Of a stretch of 64,000 nt of DNA, positions 28,150-37,953 are shown piece after piece. Positions within the stretch are counted from its first letter, which is position 1, and every line of letters begins with the position of its first letter. This DNA is from Rhodococcoides fascians NBRC 12155 = LMG 3623 (GTDB lineage Bacteria; Actinomycetota; Actinomycetes; Mycobacteriales; Mycobacteriaceae). The stretch is from positions 62,001 through 126,000 of the forward strand of contig NZ_BCWW01000007.1 in assembly GCF_001894785.1 (NCBI RefSeq), in the 5' to 3' direction. Both the position numbers and the translations under genes were made by a program. Below the pieces are notes generated by a model. It was given only the letters and a program-made list of their open reading frames with translations, ran no database searches and had not been told where the DNA came from.

Positions 28150-29369
28150 CCGACTGGTTCGAGACTGTCGCCGAAGCGCAACGGCGAGCGCGTAAGCGAC
28201 TTCCGGCATCGGTGTATTCGGCACTGATGGCGGGGTCCGAACGTGGTCTGACGGCGGGCGACAACACCGCTGCCTTCACCGAGCTCGGGTTCGCCCCACA
28301 CGTGGCCGACCTGTCGGATTCGCGGGAGTTGTCGACGACACTGATGGGGCAACCGCTGTCATTCCCGGTGATGATCTCCCCGACGGGTGTGCAGGCCGTG
28401 CACCCCGACGGTGAGGTCGCGGTCGCGAGGGCGGCGGCGGCGCGCGGTGTGTCGATGGGTTTGTCGTTGTTCGCGAGCAAGCCGATCGAGGAGGTCGTCG
28501 CAGCGAATCCGCAGACGTTCTTTCAGGTGCATTGGGTGGGTTCGCGGCAGTTGTTGGCGCACATGCTCGATCGTGCACGTGCTGCGGGGGCGGTCGGGCT
28601 GATCGTGACGATGGATTGGTCGTTCTCGGAGGGCCGCGATTGGGGGAGTCCGGTGATACCGGAACGCCTCGACGCCAGGGCAATATTCCGGTTGGCACCC
28701 GAAGTCTTGGCCCGTCCACGGTGGCTGGCGCAGTGGGCGCGGTCGGGGACATTTCCGGATTTGACGGCACCGAATCTTGCTGCGCCCGGGAAATCGGCGC
28801 CGACGTTCTTCGCCGCGTATCGGGAGTGGATGTCCACCCCGCTGCCTTCATGGGAGGACATCGCGTGGCTACGCGCGCAGTGGGACGGTCCGTTCATGCT
28901 CAAAGGTGTGTCCCGGGTCGACGATGCATTGCGGGCGGTCGATGCCGGTGTCACGGCGATCTCGGTGTCCAATCACGGGGGCAACAATCTCGACGGGGCT
29001 CCGGCGTCGATTCGGATGTTGCCGGCGATTGCCGAGGCGGTGGGAAATCAGGTGGAGGTCACCCTCGACGGCGGGATCCGGCGGGGCAGCGACGCCGCGA
29101 AAGCACTCGCCCTCGGCGCGCGGGCGGTGCTGATCGGGCGGGCGTATCTGTGGGGTCTCGCCGCGAACGGTCAGGCCGGTGTGGAGAACGTGCTCGACAT
29201 CCTGCGCGGCGGCTTGGATTCGGCGGTCCTCGGTCTTGGACACTCGTCGGTGCACACCCTCGAACCGACCGACGTCGTTGCACCGCATGACTTCACCCGT
29301 GCGAATCAGCTCCCCGGTTTGGAATATCCGACGCCGATCGGAGTCCGGGATACGGAACCGAGGAGCTGA
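28146..29369 (+). CDS. Second MftD-like FMN-dependent oxidase, tandem paralogue
   Basis: 407 aa from GTG 28146, sharing GTGTGA with the mftD stop. It aligns with MftD from the WFETVAEAQRRA start to the last domain with only one short gap, and keeps the FMN loop DGGIRRGSD and the active SNHGGNNLDG (His about 277). Differences cluster in 165-215 (substrate-facing loop region) and in an extra 25-residue tail (after VAPHDF). Retained catalytic residues argue for a working enzyme with changed specificity or expression. Convergent with the racemase gene 29 bp downstream. Confidence 0.93.
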   Translation: MTDWFETVAEAQRRARKRLPASVYSALMAGSERGLTAGDNTAAFTELGFAPHVADLSDSRELSTTLMGQPLSFPVMISPTGVQAVHPDGEVAVARAAAARGVSMGLSLFASKPIEEVVAANPQTFFQVHWVGSRQLLAHMLDRARAAGAVGLIVTMDWSFSEGRDWGSPVIPERLDARAIFRLAPEVLARPRWLAQWARSGTFPDLTAPNLAAPGKSAPTFFAAYREWMSTPLPSWEDIAWLRAQWDGPFMLKGVSRVDDALRAVDAGVTAISVSNHGGNNLDGAPASIRMLPAIAEAVGNQVEVTLDGGIRRGSDAAKALALGARAVLIGRAYLWGLAANGQAGVENVLDILRGGLDSAVLGLGHSSVHTLEPTDVVAPHDFTRANQLPGLEYPTPIGVRDTEPRS

Positions 29370-29398
29370 TTCGATCGACGACCCAGCGCAGCTGACGC

Positions 29399-30130
29399 TC
29401 AGGCCCTGCTGAATCCGTCGAGCATGCCGGTGTACAGCTTGGGCGGAGGAGTCGCGAACTCTCCACGCTTGCCGGTGCCGAGTCCCAGGGTGACGAGGGA
29501 TTGCACGAACAAGGTTCCCGCTGCAACCCCGTCGACGACGGGTACGCCGATTTCGGACGAGATGTGTCGGCAGAGATCGGCCATACCGGCGCAGCCGAGG
29601 ACCACGGCATCGCTACCGTCCGTCTCTACCGCGATGCGGCAGGCCTCGGTGACGATCTTGCGAGCGTCGGGGTCGGTTTCGAGATCGAGGACGGGCAGGT
29701 CGCACGCATGGATGCCGAGGCACTGCCGTCCGAAGCCGTAATGGTCGGCCAAATCTTGTGCCCGTCCGATCGTGCGCGCGAGCGTGGTGACGACGCTGAA
29801 ACCGCGGCCGAGGAAACTCGCGGCATGCATGGCCGCTTCCGCGATCCCGATGACGGGCCCCGATGCGAGCTCGCGGGCCGCGTCGATGCCGGGGTCGCCG
29901 AAACAGGCGATGACGTAGCCGTCGACCCCGGCGGCCTCGCCGCGGGCGATCTCGGCGAGAATGCCTGGGACACTGAGGGCTTCGTCGACGTGGCTTTCGA
30001 TCGACACCGGCCCCATGGATGGGCTGACCGCATCGACGACCGTGCCCGGGCCGACTACGGCCCGGGCACAGTCACCGATCGTTGCGGTCATCGAACTCGT
30101 GGTGTTCGGATTGATGACCTTGATGAGCAC
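29399..30130 (-). CDS. Hydantoin racemase-like Asp/Glu racemase family protein
   Basis: 243 aa. INPNTTSSM start, Cys76 in VIACFGDPG and Cys180 in VLGCAGMADL, the two catalytic cysteines of hydantoin and allantoin racemases. It lies 10 bp after the NCS1 permease on the same strand, so transport and racemisation of a hydantoin or related ureide fit together. No hydantoinase or carbamoylase is in the window. It is inserted, on the opposite strand, inside the mycofactocin cluster. Confidence 0.85.
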   Translation of the reverse strand: MLIKVINPNTTSSMTATIGDCARAVVGPGTVVDAVSPSMGPVSIESHVDEALSVPGILAEIARGEAAGVDGYVIACFGDPGIDAARELASGPVIGIAEAAMHAASFLGRGFSVVTTLARTIGRAQDLADHYGFGRQCLGIHACDLPVLDLETDPDARKIVTEACRIAVETDGSDAVVLGCAGMADLCRHISSEIGVPVVDGVAAGTLFVQSLVTLGLGTGKRGEFATPPPKLYTGMLDGFSRA

Positions 30131-30140
30131 GTGCGAGATC

Positions 30141-31694
30141 CTATGCTTTCACTGGAGTGTCGAAGTTGGTGACGGCCAGCTTGGTCCGCGTTGCGAGGTA
30201 GAAGTACATCGCGAATCCGATGCCGCATCCGATGAACCAGCTGTACTTGGACGCCGTCGACATTCCGGCGATCTGCATGCCGTCGATGGCTCCGTTGAAC
30301 AGCACGGTGAACATGGCCACCAGCGCGCCGACGATGGTGGAATACACCGCAGCCGGGTTGTATCCCTTGGAGTACCAGTACAGACCCGTCGTCGACATCG
30401 AGAACAGCTCGTCGACGACGACCTTCTGCTTGCGGACGAGGTAGTAGTCGGCGATCAGAATGCCGAACAGTGGTCCGATGAATGCGCCCAGAGTTTCGAG
30501 GGTCAGGTGGATGACGTCGGGGTTGTTGTACAGGTTCCACGGGGTGATCAGCACCGAGCCGATGGCGGCGATCATTCCGCCTGCGCGCCAGCTGATGCGC
30601 TGCGGGCTGACGTTGGAGAAGTCGAACGCGGGGGAGATGAAGTTCGCGACGATGTTGATACCGATGGTGGCGATCGTGAACGTCAGTGCACCGAGAACGA
30701 TGGCGAACGTGCTGTCGATTCGAGCGACGGTCTCGACCGGGTCGGTGATCAGCTCACCGAACACCGGAAGCGTCAACGACGCCGTGACGACCACCAGGAT
30801 CGAGAAGACCAGGAAGTTGACCGGAAGGCCGAGGAAGTTGCCCTTCTTCACCGCGGAGTAGGACTTGCCGTAGCGGGAGAAGTCGCCGAAGTTGAGCATG
30901 GGGCCGGAGAAGTACGAGACCACGAGGGCGATGGCTCCGAGCATCACCGGAATCGAGCTCAGGCCCGTGTGCTCGACCTCGCCGAGGTTGAGATCGATTG
31001 CGCCCCAGCCTGCTTTCCAGATCAGGTAGCCACACAGCATGAACATCACGACGTAGACGGCGGGCCCGCAGAAGTCGATGAACTTGCGGATCGATTCCAT
31101 GCCGCGCCAGAAGACCGCTGCTTGAACGACCCAGAGGAACAGGAAGCTGGCCCAACCGAGCAGGGAGAGACCGGCGAAGCCGTAGTCGGCGGTGACGGCG
31201 TACGGGGCCAGTGACGGGAACAGCTTGATCAACACGATGTCGAGGGCTGCCGATGCCAGGAACGTCTGGATGCCGTACCAGGCCACGGCGATCAGACCGC
31301 GAATGATGGCGGGGATGTTGGCACCGAGGACGCCGAACACGCTGCGGCAGATGACCGGGTAGGGCACCCCGGAGACCTGGCTCGGCTTGGCGACGAGGTT
31401 GCAGAAGAAGTACACGATGGTGATGCCGACGAGCAGCGCGATCAGCACCTGCCAGCTCGCCAACCCGAGTGCGAAGAGGCTGCCGGCCGTGACGTAGCCA
31501 CCCACCGAGTGCACGTCGGACATCCAGAAAGCGAACAGGTTGTAGGACGTCCAGGTCTGCTTCTTCAGCGGAGCGAGGTCTTCGTTGGTCAGCCGTGGGT
31601 CGTAACTGTCCTTGATCAGGCCTCCACCGACGGGGTGGCCCGCGGCTTCCACGAGATCTCCCGTTTGGGCGGGACCGTGCGCTGTATCTGTCAT
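30141..31694 (-). CDS. NCS1 family permease (hydantoin/allantoin/purine type)
   Basis: 517 aa from ATG 31694 with CAGGAG upstream. About 12 membrane segments. Motifs of the NCS1 family: LAPLKKQTWTSYNLFAFWM at the start of segment 1, GVPYPVICRSVFGVLGANIP, and the terminal IADYYLVRKQKVVVDELF. Imports nucleobases, hydantoins or allantoin with Na+ or H+. Forms a unit with the downstream racemase and the upstream GntR regulator. Confidence 0.88.
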   Translation of the reverse strand: MTDTAHGPAQTGDLVEAAGHPVGGGLIKDSYDPRLTNEDLAPLKKQTWTSYNLFAFWMSDVHSVGGYVTAGSLFALGLASWQVLIALLVGITIVYFFCNLVAKPSQVSGVPYPVICRSVFGVLGANIPAIIRGLIAVAWYGIQTFLASAALDIVLIKLFPSLAPYAVTADYGFAGLSLLGWASFLFLWVVQAAVFWRGMESIRKFIDFCGPAVYVVMFMLCGYLIWKAGWGAIDLNLGEVEHTGLSSIPVMLGAIALVVSYFSGPMLNFGDFSRYGKSYSAVKKGNFLGLPVNFLVFSILVVVTASLTLPVFGELITDPVETVARIDSTFAIVLGALTFTIATIGINIVANFISPAFDFSNVSPQRISWRAGGMIAAIGSVLITPWNLYNNPDVIHLTLETLGAFIGPLFGILIADYYLVRKQKVVVDELFSMSTTGLYWYSKGYNPAAVYSTIVGALVAMFTVLFNGAIDGMQIAGMSTASKYSWFIGCGIGFAMYFYLATRTKLAVTNFDTPVKA

Positions 31695-31788
31695 CGATGC
31701 TCCTGACGGCCGGGCAATGAATGGAACGATTGAATGGGGAAAAGCTAGCGGCGAAGTATTGCGCCCTCGTGACGTGAGCGATATATCT

Positions 31789-32514
31789 TCAGCCCGGCGT
31801 TTCCGTGGGTGGATCGGCAAACAATCCGTGATCGTTCGACAATGTCGAAATGACCGAATTGAGACGCGTGTGATGGTGCTGGGCAGCGCGCAACAGTGCG
31901 TCGGAGTCGCGATCGAGGAAGGCGGCGATCATGTCGGCGTGGTCGTCGTGCAGTGACGCCCGATCGGATCCGGCGACATGCACCATCGGTTGCACGGGTT
32001 CGGTGATGTTCCAGGCGGATTCGAGCATGTGCAGGAGTCGGTGCATCCGCGAAGGCCGGGTCAGCGACAGGTGGAATTCGCGAGAGAGGCGGTGGTACTC
32101 GCGTGAGTCGTCCTCGGTCAACGAGGCCTCGAGCTGCCGGTTGATCTCGATCAGGTGCGCGCGATCGGCATCGGTGGCCTGTTCTACCGCGATCGGGAGT
32201 GCAGCAGTTTCGAGAACCTCACGCACGATGTACATTTCGCGCAGTTCAGCCGCTGTCAGCTGCGCCACTCGGTAGCCGAGATTGGGTCGATGGTCGACCA
32301 ATCCCTCGCCGATCAGAGTCTTCAGAGATTCGCGTACCGGAATGCGGCTCACACCGAACAATTCCGCGACCTCGTCTATCGGAATGGGTGTATTCGGAGG
32401 AGCGTCACCGGCAAGGATGACGCGTCGGAGCTCGTCCAGAATTGTCGGCTGCGGGCCACCCGGTGCCGATATGGACAATTGCGAGAGCAATATCGACCGA
32501 CGGCGGGGTGGCAC
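31789..32514 (-). CDS. GntR-family (FadR/FCD) transcriptional regulator
   Basis: 241 aa if the GTG at 32514 is used. An ATG at 32586 gives 265 aa but overlaps the divergent mftE start codon, so the shorter form is preferred; neither has a strong ribosome site. The winged helix reads DEVAELFGVSRIPVRESLKTL, followed by an FCD ligand domain with metal-type residues (REFHLSL, HHTRLNSV). It is 95 bp upstream of the NCS1 gene on the same strand and likely regulates the permease-racemase pair. Because its promoter abuts mftE it could also affect mftEFG. Confidence 0.82.
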   Translation of the reverse strand: MPPRRRSILLSQLSISAPGGPQPTILDELRRVILAGDAPPNTPIPIDEVAELFGVSRIPVRESLKTLIGEGLVDHRPNLGYRVAQLTAAELREMYIVREVLETAALPIAVEQATDADRAHLIEINRQLEASLTEDDSREYHRLSREFHLSLTRPSRMHRLLHMLESAWNITEPVQPMVHVAGSDRASLHDDHADMIAAFLDRDSDALLRAAQHHHTRLNSVISTLSNDHGLFADPPTETPG

Positions 32515-32584
32515 GAATCGAAGATTATCGGCCGTGTGTTTCGTCCGCGTGACGGCTCGGTTCCGTCCGATAGCATCTGCACTC

Positions 32585-33271
32585 ATGGCCACTGACACGC
32601 TCGGTACCCAGTACTGGCCGGACATCGTCGGACCGAAGCTTCTCGTGGTTCCGGTCGGCTCGCTCGAGCAACACGGGCCGCACCTACCTCTCGATACCGA
32701 TACCCGCATCGCCGACGCCGTCGCGCGAACGGTTCCGAACGCTCTCGTGGCACCCGCGGTGGCGTACGGTTCCAGCGGCGAGCACGAGGGCTTCGGCGGC
32801 ACCGTGTCCATCGGGTCCGCCGCGCTCGAGGCGCTGTTGGTGGAATACGGGCGCTCCGCGTGCCGGTGGGCAGAGAGGATCGTCTTCGTCAACGGCCACG
32901 GCGGCAACGGTCCCACCCTGCGCTCGGCGGTGACGCTGTTGCGTTACGAGGGGCGCGACGTCGTATGGTTCCCGTGCTCGGTGCCGGGAGCGGATGCGCA
33001 TGCCGGACGCACCGAAACATCGCTGCTGCTGCATCTTTCGGCCGACGTGGTCGACATGACGAAAGCGGCACCGGGAAACACCACCGAGATCGCGGCTCTA
33101 CTGCCCGAGCTGCGCGCCGGCGGCCTGGCGCCCGTCACGGCCAACGGTGTGCTCGGCGATCCCCTCGGGGCCACCGCCGAGGAGGGACGGCTCATTTTCG
33201 AGCAACTGCGGGAACGCGTGCTGGGTGCGGTGCAGAGATGGAGTCCGTCCCCGCACGGCGTCATCGTGTGA
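32585..33271 (+). CDS. mftE: Mycofactocin peptidase MftE (creatininase family)
   Basis: 228 aa. Metal ligands in SLEQHGPHLPLDTD (Glu28, His30, Asp37) and VNGHGGNGPTL. It cleaves modified MftA to free AHDP from the leader. In the common order mftE directly follows mftD; here 3.2 kb of reverse-strand genes separate them, so mftE needs its own promoter or long read-through. The ATG has no clear ribosome site. Confidence 0.93.
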   Translation: MATDTLGTQYWPDIVGPKLLVVPVGSLEQHGPHLPLDTDTRIADAVARTVPNALVAPAVAYGSSGEHEGFGGTVSIGSAALEALLVEYGRSACRWAERIVFVNGHGGNGPTLRSAVTLLRYEGRDVVWFPCSVPGADAHAGRTETSLLLHLSADVVDMTKAAPGNTTEIAALLPELRAGGLAPVTANGVLGDPLGATAEEGRLIFEQLRERVLGAVQRWSPSPHGVIV

Positions 33272-33300
33272 GCGATCGCGGTACAGAACCGGCGGAAAGC

Positions 33301-33320
33301 CTGTTCGAGGCCTCGAACAG
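33301..33320. promoter_or_regulatory. Perfect 20-bp palindrome between mftE and mftF
   Basis: CTGTTCGAGGCCTCGAACAG reads the same on both strands. It lies in the 126-bp mftE-mftF gap, flanked by AAAGC and AAAC. It could be an operator or a hairpin affecting mftF expression. Confidence 0.5.
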
Positions 33321-33397
33321 AAACGGGGAGCAGGTATGTTCCGACCGATTTACCGGGTGGCCGACACACCGACCGTTTGTCCGCTTACGATGCCCTG

Positions 33398-34795
33398 ATG
33401 GGTGAAGGTCGGTTGCCTGACGGCTTCGGGGTGCGAGTGGATCCACGCGTACGCACATTCTCCGAGGGACGCGTTCTGATCGGTGGTTCACCGATGCGGA
33501 TGCTCACGTTGGCACCGACGGCCGCGGCAATGATCGGTGACGGTTTCATCGAGGTGACCGATTCGCAGTCCGCCCTCGTGGCGCGCAAATTGCTCGACTC
33601 GGGGGTGGGCAACCCGCGGCCCATGTCCATCCCGTCGCCCAGTGATGTCACCGTCGTGGTGCCGCTGAAGAACAACGAGGCCGGGCTCGCGCGGCTGATC
33701 ACGGCGATGCACGGCATGCACGTGATCATCGTCGACGACGGATCCGACGTCCCGGTGGCGGTTCCTGCCGTGTCGTGGAGCGTGGGCAGCGTGACGGTGC
33801 TGCGGCACGAGACCTCACGCGGGCCGGCGGCCGCACGTAATACTGGACTACGTTGCGCTACAACGGATTTCGTTGCTTTTCTGGACTCGGACGTGGTGCC
33901 GCGCAAGGGCTGGCTCGAGGTGATGCTCGGGCACTTCTCGGATCCGGCGGTGGGCCTGGTGGCACCCCGAATCGTCGCGCTGGAGCCCGAGGGCAGCGCA
34001 CTGGCCCGCTACGAGCACGCCCGCTCCTCGCTCGACCTCGGACGCAAGGAAGCGGCGGTGCGCGCAGGGAGCGCGGTGTCGTACGTACCCAGTGCCGCCA
34101 TGTTGCTTCGCCGGTCTGCCGCGGTGGAATGCCACGGGTTCGACGAGTCGATGCACGTGGCCGAGGACGTCGATCTGTGCTGGCGTCTGCAGGAGGCGGG
34201 CTGGCGACTGCGCTACGAGCCCGTGGCCCACGTGGCGCACGAGCACCGCGTCGCCTTCGTCGAATGGTTCGCCCGCAAACTGTTCTACGGCACCGGTGCC
34301 ACGCCGTTGTCCGCGCGTCATCCGGGCATGGTGCCACCGATCGCGATGTCGCCGTGGACGTTGGTGACGTGTCTGCTCGCCGCCAGTCTGACGCGTATTG
34401 GATTGCTCGGCGCTCTGGCCAGTTTCGGGGTCACGGTCGTCCGGCTGCGCAAGATGTTCGTCGGTCTCGATCAGCCCACCCGCATCGCGGCCGTTCTCGC
34501 TGCCGAGGGTTTCGTGGCGGGGTTGTGGCAACTTGCCTCGGCGCTGTGTCGACATTATTGGCCGATCACGTTGCTCGCGGTGTTGTTGTCCAGCCGTATC
34601 CGGAAGATCGCGCTCGGTATGGCTGTGGCAGAAGCGTGTTCGGATTGGTACAAGCATCGTGAACTGGGCGGGCTCGATCCGGTTCGATACATCTTCTTCA
34701 AACGCGCCGACGACATCGCGTACGGAACCGGGCTGTGGAGCGGTGCGCTGTCGGCTCGTTCCATCGAGGCGTTGAAGCCCCGCCTGGACGGCTGA
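33398..34795 (+). CDS. mftF: Mycofactocin glycosyltransferase MftF
   Basis: 465 aa from ATG 33398; a TTG seven codons upstream is possible and ribosome signals are weak for both. GT2 fold: [29 protein letters not shown] and the later [15 protein letters not shown]. Hydrophobic segments follow from about residue 325. It adds beta-1,4-linked glucose units to mycofactocin, which MftM can methylate. Ends 3 bp before the mftG start. Confidence 0.93.
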   Translation: MGEGRLPDGFGVRVDPRVRTFSEGRVLIGGSPMRMLTLAPTAAAMIGDGFIEVTDSQSALVARKLLDSGVGNPRPMSIPSPSDVTVVVPLKNNEAGLARLITAMHGMHVIIVDDGSDVPVAVPAVSWSVGSVTVLRHETSRGPAAARNTGLRCATTDFVAFLDSDVVPRKGWLEVMLGHFSDPAVGLVAPRIVALEPEGSALARYEHARSSLDLGRKEAAVRAGSAVSYVPSAAMLLRRSAAVECHGFDESMHVAEDVDLCWRLQEAGWRLRYEPVAHVAHEHRVAFVEWFARKLFYGTGATPLSARHPGMVPPIAMSPWTLVTCLLAASLTRIGLLGALASFGVTVVRLRKMFVGLDQPTRIAAVLAAEGFVAGLWQLASALCRHYWPITLLAVLLSSRIRKIALGMAVAEACSDWYKHRELGGLDPVRYIFFKRADDIAYGTGLWSGALSARSIEALKPRLDG

Positions 34796-34798
34796 CCC

Positions 34799-36346
34799 GT
34801 GCGCCGGGAAAGCCGGGCAGACGACGAGGGAAGTCCACTCGACGCCGACGTCATCGTCGTCGGAGGTGGGTCGTGCGGCTGTGTCGTCGCCGCGCGACTG
34901 AGCGAGAATCCCGACCGCTCAGTTTTGCTGCTCGAAGCCGGGCCGGCATCTGCGGGGGTCGACGACATTCCGCGCAGCCTGGGCGACTCGACGACGCTCC
35001 CCATCGGTCCGGACAGCCGGTGGGTGAGCCGCTACACCGCCGAACTCACCCGCGACGTCACGCGCACGGTGACGCGAGGCCGAGTGCTCGGTGGATCCGG
35101 TGCCGTCAACGGTGGCTACTTCGTCCGGGCGATCCCCGCCGACTTCGAGGCGTGGCCACAGTCGAACTGGTCGTTCGATCAGGTGCTGCCGTTCTTTCGT
35201 CGTTCCGAGACCGATCTCGACGTCGATGCCGCCGGCGGTACCGGCGTCGACCGTCGATGGCACGGATCGGACGGGCCGATGCCGATCACCCGACCACCCG
35301 CGCGGGCCTGGCATCGGCTGACGGCCGCGTTCGTGGACTCGGCGACGAACGCCGGGATCGGCTATCGCGAGGACCTGAACGCTCCCGATGCGGGGGCGGG
35401 CGGAGTCGGTGCTGTTCCCTCGAACGTTCTGGGCGGGCTGAGGGTGAGCGCGGCCCGGGCATACCTCCTGCCGAATGCCGACCGGACGAACCTTCGTGTT
35501 CAGGGTGATACGACAGTGGTGTCGTTGAAGTTCAACGGCAGCAGGGTGATCGGAGTCGAGATCGTCGTCGGCGGAGTGCGCAGTATCGTCCGAGCCGATA
35601 CCGTGATCGTGGCGGCCGGGTCCGTGCACACGCCCGCGCTGCTGATGCGGTCGGGTATCGGTGACCCCGAAAATCTTGTCCCGCTGGGTATCTCGATGGT
35701 GGTTGCCAGTCCGGGTGTGGGTCGCGGATTCTCCGACCACCCCGAGGTCGCCGTTCCCGTCGTTCCGAAACGTTCCCCCGAACATTGCCCCGATGATCGG
35801 TTGTCGTCTCCGCTCGAGGCGGTGCTGCATGCGGGCGATGCGGAAATCCGGCCGTACACGAGGCGGTTCGACGAATTGATACCCGGACTGGACGTGGGGC
35901 CGCACTCGTTCGGCGTCGGTCTGATGCGTTCGACCGCGCGAGGACGCATCGTGTTGCGCACGGCGGACGCGTTCACTCCTCCCGCGGTGAACTACCACTA
36001 CCTCGAATCGGAACAGGACCGTCGGGCGATGCGAGACGGGGTCGAACTCGCCGTCGACCTGCTCCGATCCCCGGCCATGGCGTCGGTCGTGGACGTTCCC
36101 GCCATCGCAGATCCGCTCGCGCCACTCGGTACGTCGCTGCACCTGTCCGGAAGCGCTCGAATGGGGCCAGAATCTGATCCGGGGTCGGTTCTGGACGACC
36201 ATTGTCGGGTGCGTGGGATCGACGGCGTGTACGTCGTCGACACCTCGGCGTTCCCGGTAGTGCCCAGCAGAGGGCCCCACGCAACGGCCGTCATGTTCGC
36301 CGAACGGGCCGCGGCGCTGATCGATCAGCACGATCGCGGCGCATGA
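34799..36346 (+). CDS. mftG: GMC-family flavoprotein dehydrogenase MftG
   Basis: 515 aa from GTG 34799. FAD motif VIVVGGGSCGCVVAARLSE, GMC signature GRVLGGSGAVNGGYFVR, and the C-terminal HLSGSARMGPESDPGSV and GPHATAVMFAERAA blocks with the active-site histidines. MftG oxidises reduced mycofactocin and passes electrons to the respiratory chain during growth on alcohols. Last gene of the mft group. Confidence 0.93.
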   Translation: MRRESRADDEGSPLDADVIVVGGGSCGCVVAARLSENPDRSVLLLEAGPASAGVDDIPRSLGDSTTLPIGPDSRWVSRYTAELTRDVTRTVTRGRVLGGSGAVNGGYFVRAIPADFEAWPQSNWSFDQVLPFFRRSETDLDVDAAGGTGVDRRWHGSDGPMPITRPPARAWHRLTAAFVDSATNAGIGYREDLNAPDAGAGGVGAVPSNVLGGLRVSAARAYLLPNADRTNLRVQGDTTVVSLKFNGSRVIGVEIVVGGVRSIVRADTVIVAAGSVHTPALLMRSGIGDPENLVPLGISMVVASPGVGRGFSDHPEVAVPVVPKRSPEHCPDDRLSSPLEAVLHAGDAEIRPYTRRFDELIPGLDVGPHSFGVGLMRSTARGRIVLRTADAFTPPAVNYHYLESEQDRRAMRDGVELAVDLLRSPAMASVVDVPAIADPLAPLGTSLHLSGSARMGPESDPGSVLDDHCRVRGIDGVYVVDTSAFPVVPSRGPHATAVMFAERAAALIDQHDRGA

Positions 36347-36403
36347 GGCGTAGCGTTCGTGGTCTGGGGACCGTTCAGGTTCCCCAACAGATGGGTTTCT
36401 GCC

Positions 36404-36541
36404 ATGTCGGACAAATCGCCCCGCAACACGATGACCAAGAAATCCGGCAAATCGCTCAAGGACAAGCGCGCCGACAAGCGAGCGAAGTCGAGTGGCGACA
36501 CCAGCAACGACATCATCACCTCCGCCGTCAAGAAGAAGTAG
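36404..36541 (+). CDS. Small basic conserved protein
   Basis: 45 aa from ATG 36404. It is rich in Lys, Ser and Asp (KKSGKSLKDKRADKRAK) with no membrane segment, and resembles short lysine-rich actinobacterial proteins of unknown function. It follows mftG by 57 bp; GGGGACC and GGTTCCCC at 36367-36385 can form a small hairpin just before it. Function unknown; nucleic-acid binding is a guess based only on charge. Confidence 0.65.
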   Translation: MSDKSPRNTMTKKSGKSLKDKRADKRAKSSGDTSNDIITSAVKKK

Positions 36542-36650
36542 CCGGTCGTCGTCGGCGGGACCGGCCCCGGTCGCACCCGTCGACAGCGGCTGTATCCTTG
36601 CCTGTGAGCTGGGTTACAAAGATGTGGACAGGTCACGGAGGAAGCGTCGA

Positions 36651-37946
36651 ATGGCAAGCCGATCGGACAGTGGCGGCAACCCCTGGGTCGCAGTGCGTCC
36701 CGGTGAGGATGTCACTGTGCTGGCGCGCCAAATGTCCAGTGCCCATCAGTCTTTCGTCGACGACATCCGTACTCACGGCTCGGCGGTGCGGTCGGTCGTA
36801 CTCGACTCGTGGATGCGAAGTCGAACCAAGGGCGTCGACCCGGACGGCGGTAGTCAGGCACCGGCCCTGAGCGGACCGGACCTCGACCGCTATCGCAACG
36901 GGCATCCGATGGCACTCATCCGCCCGGTGATCCGCAAACTGCTCGTCGAGGACGCCTCCGACACCGGTCTGCTCGTCGCGATCTCCGACGCGGAGGGCCG
37001 CCTGCTGTGGGTCGAGGGCGATTCCTCGGCCAAGGACCGCGCGCTGACGATGGATTTCGCCGAGGGCGTCGACTGGAGCGAGGAAAGCAAGGGGACCAAC
37101 GCTCCGGGGACGGCACTCGCCGTCGATCACAGCGTGCAGATCTTCGCGTCCGAGCACTTCTCGCGATCGGTCCACGAATGGAGTTGCTCGGCAGCACCGG
37201 TCCATCACCCCACCAGCGGCCACATCCTGGGAGCCATCGACATCACCGGCGGGCCGCGGGTGGCCGTGCCCGAGGTGCTCTCGCTGGTGCGGGCCACCGT
37301 CGCAGCCGCCGAGTCCGAGTTACGCCTGCACCTGTTGAATTCGCCGAAATCGCTGGGCGACACGGCTCCTCGTCTCGAAGTTCTCGGATCCGGCCGGCCC
37401 GGAGTGGTGCGCGGCTCGGGCCGAACACCTATGTCGCAGCGGCACGCCGAGATCCTCCTGTTGCTCGGCGATCATCCGGAGGGGCTCAGTTCGGACCATC
37501 TCGCCGTCCTGCTCGACGAGCAGGAACTCGACTCGGTGACCATCCGCGCAGAGATGTCGCGGCTGCGTAAGTCTTTCGGCACCGCAGGCCTAGCGTCCCG
37601 GCCGTACCGATTGGTCGGCGAGTTGTCCTCCGATGTCGGCGACATCCGACGAGCTCTGGACCGCGGCGACGTCGAGGCGGCTCTACGGATCTACACTGGA
37701 CCGGTGTTGCCCGGCTCGTCCGCCCCCGGCATCGAGGAGATTCGCGAAGAACTGCGGTCTCGTATGCAGGCGGCGCTGTTGCGGCTGGGGGATCCGGTGT
37801 TGCTCGCCCAGTGGACCTCCTCCATCCACGGCCGATCCGACGTGATCGCGTGGGAGGCCTATCGCGCCACGCTGAGTCGCGATTCAGCGCTCTACGGCCA
37901 GGTCAGCGCACGTATCGATCTCCTCGACCGAGATCTGGGGATCTGA
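36651..37946 (+). CDS. GAF-domain transcriptional regulator (AcoR-like sensor part)
   Basis: 431 aa from ATG 36651 with GGAGGA upstream. The N-terminal region (about 30-230) has the sensor layout of AcoR-type proteins, with [17 protein letters not shown] and a GAF domain containing GTNAPGTAL and [11 protein letters not shown]. There is no sigma-54 ATPase domain; instead a C-terminal segment (about 250-430) with [20 protein letters not shown] and [14 protein letters not shown] likely binds DNA. It lies 121 bp upstream of the aldehyde dehydrogenase and probably controls it in response to an aldehyde or alcohol. Confidence 0.8.
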   Translation: MASRSDSGGNPWVAVRPGEDVTVLARQMSSAHQSFVDDIRTHGSAVRSVVLDSWMRSRTKGVDPDGGSQAPALSGPDLDRYRNGHPMALIRPVIRKLLVEDASDTGLLVAISDAEGRLLWVEGDSSAKDRALTMDFAEGVDWSEESKGTNAPGTALAVDHSVQIFASEHFSRSVHEWSCSAAPVHHPTSGHILGAIDITGGPRVAVPEVLSLVRATVAAAESELRLHLLNSPKSLGDTAPRLEVLGSGRPGVVRGSGRTPMSQRHAEILLLLGDHPEGLSSDHLAVLLDEQELDSVTIRAEMSRLRKSFGTAGLASRPYRLVGELSSDVGDIRRALDRGDVEAALRIYTGPVLPGSSAPGIEEIREELRSRMQAALLRLGDPVLLAQWTSSIHGRSDVIAWEAYRATLSRDSALYGQVSARIDLLDRDLGI

Positions 37947-37953
37947 CGCACCC

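Noticed and set aside
33147..33398. 83-codon frame across the mftE end and mftF gap
   Set aside because: Overlaps mftE in another phase, with no ribosome site or recognisable domain.
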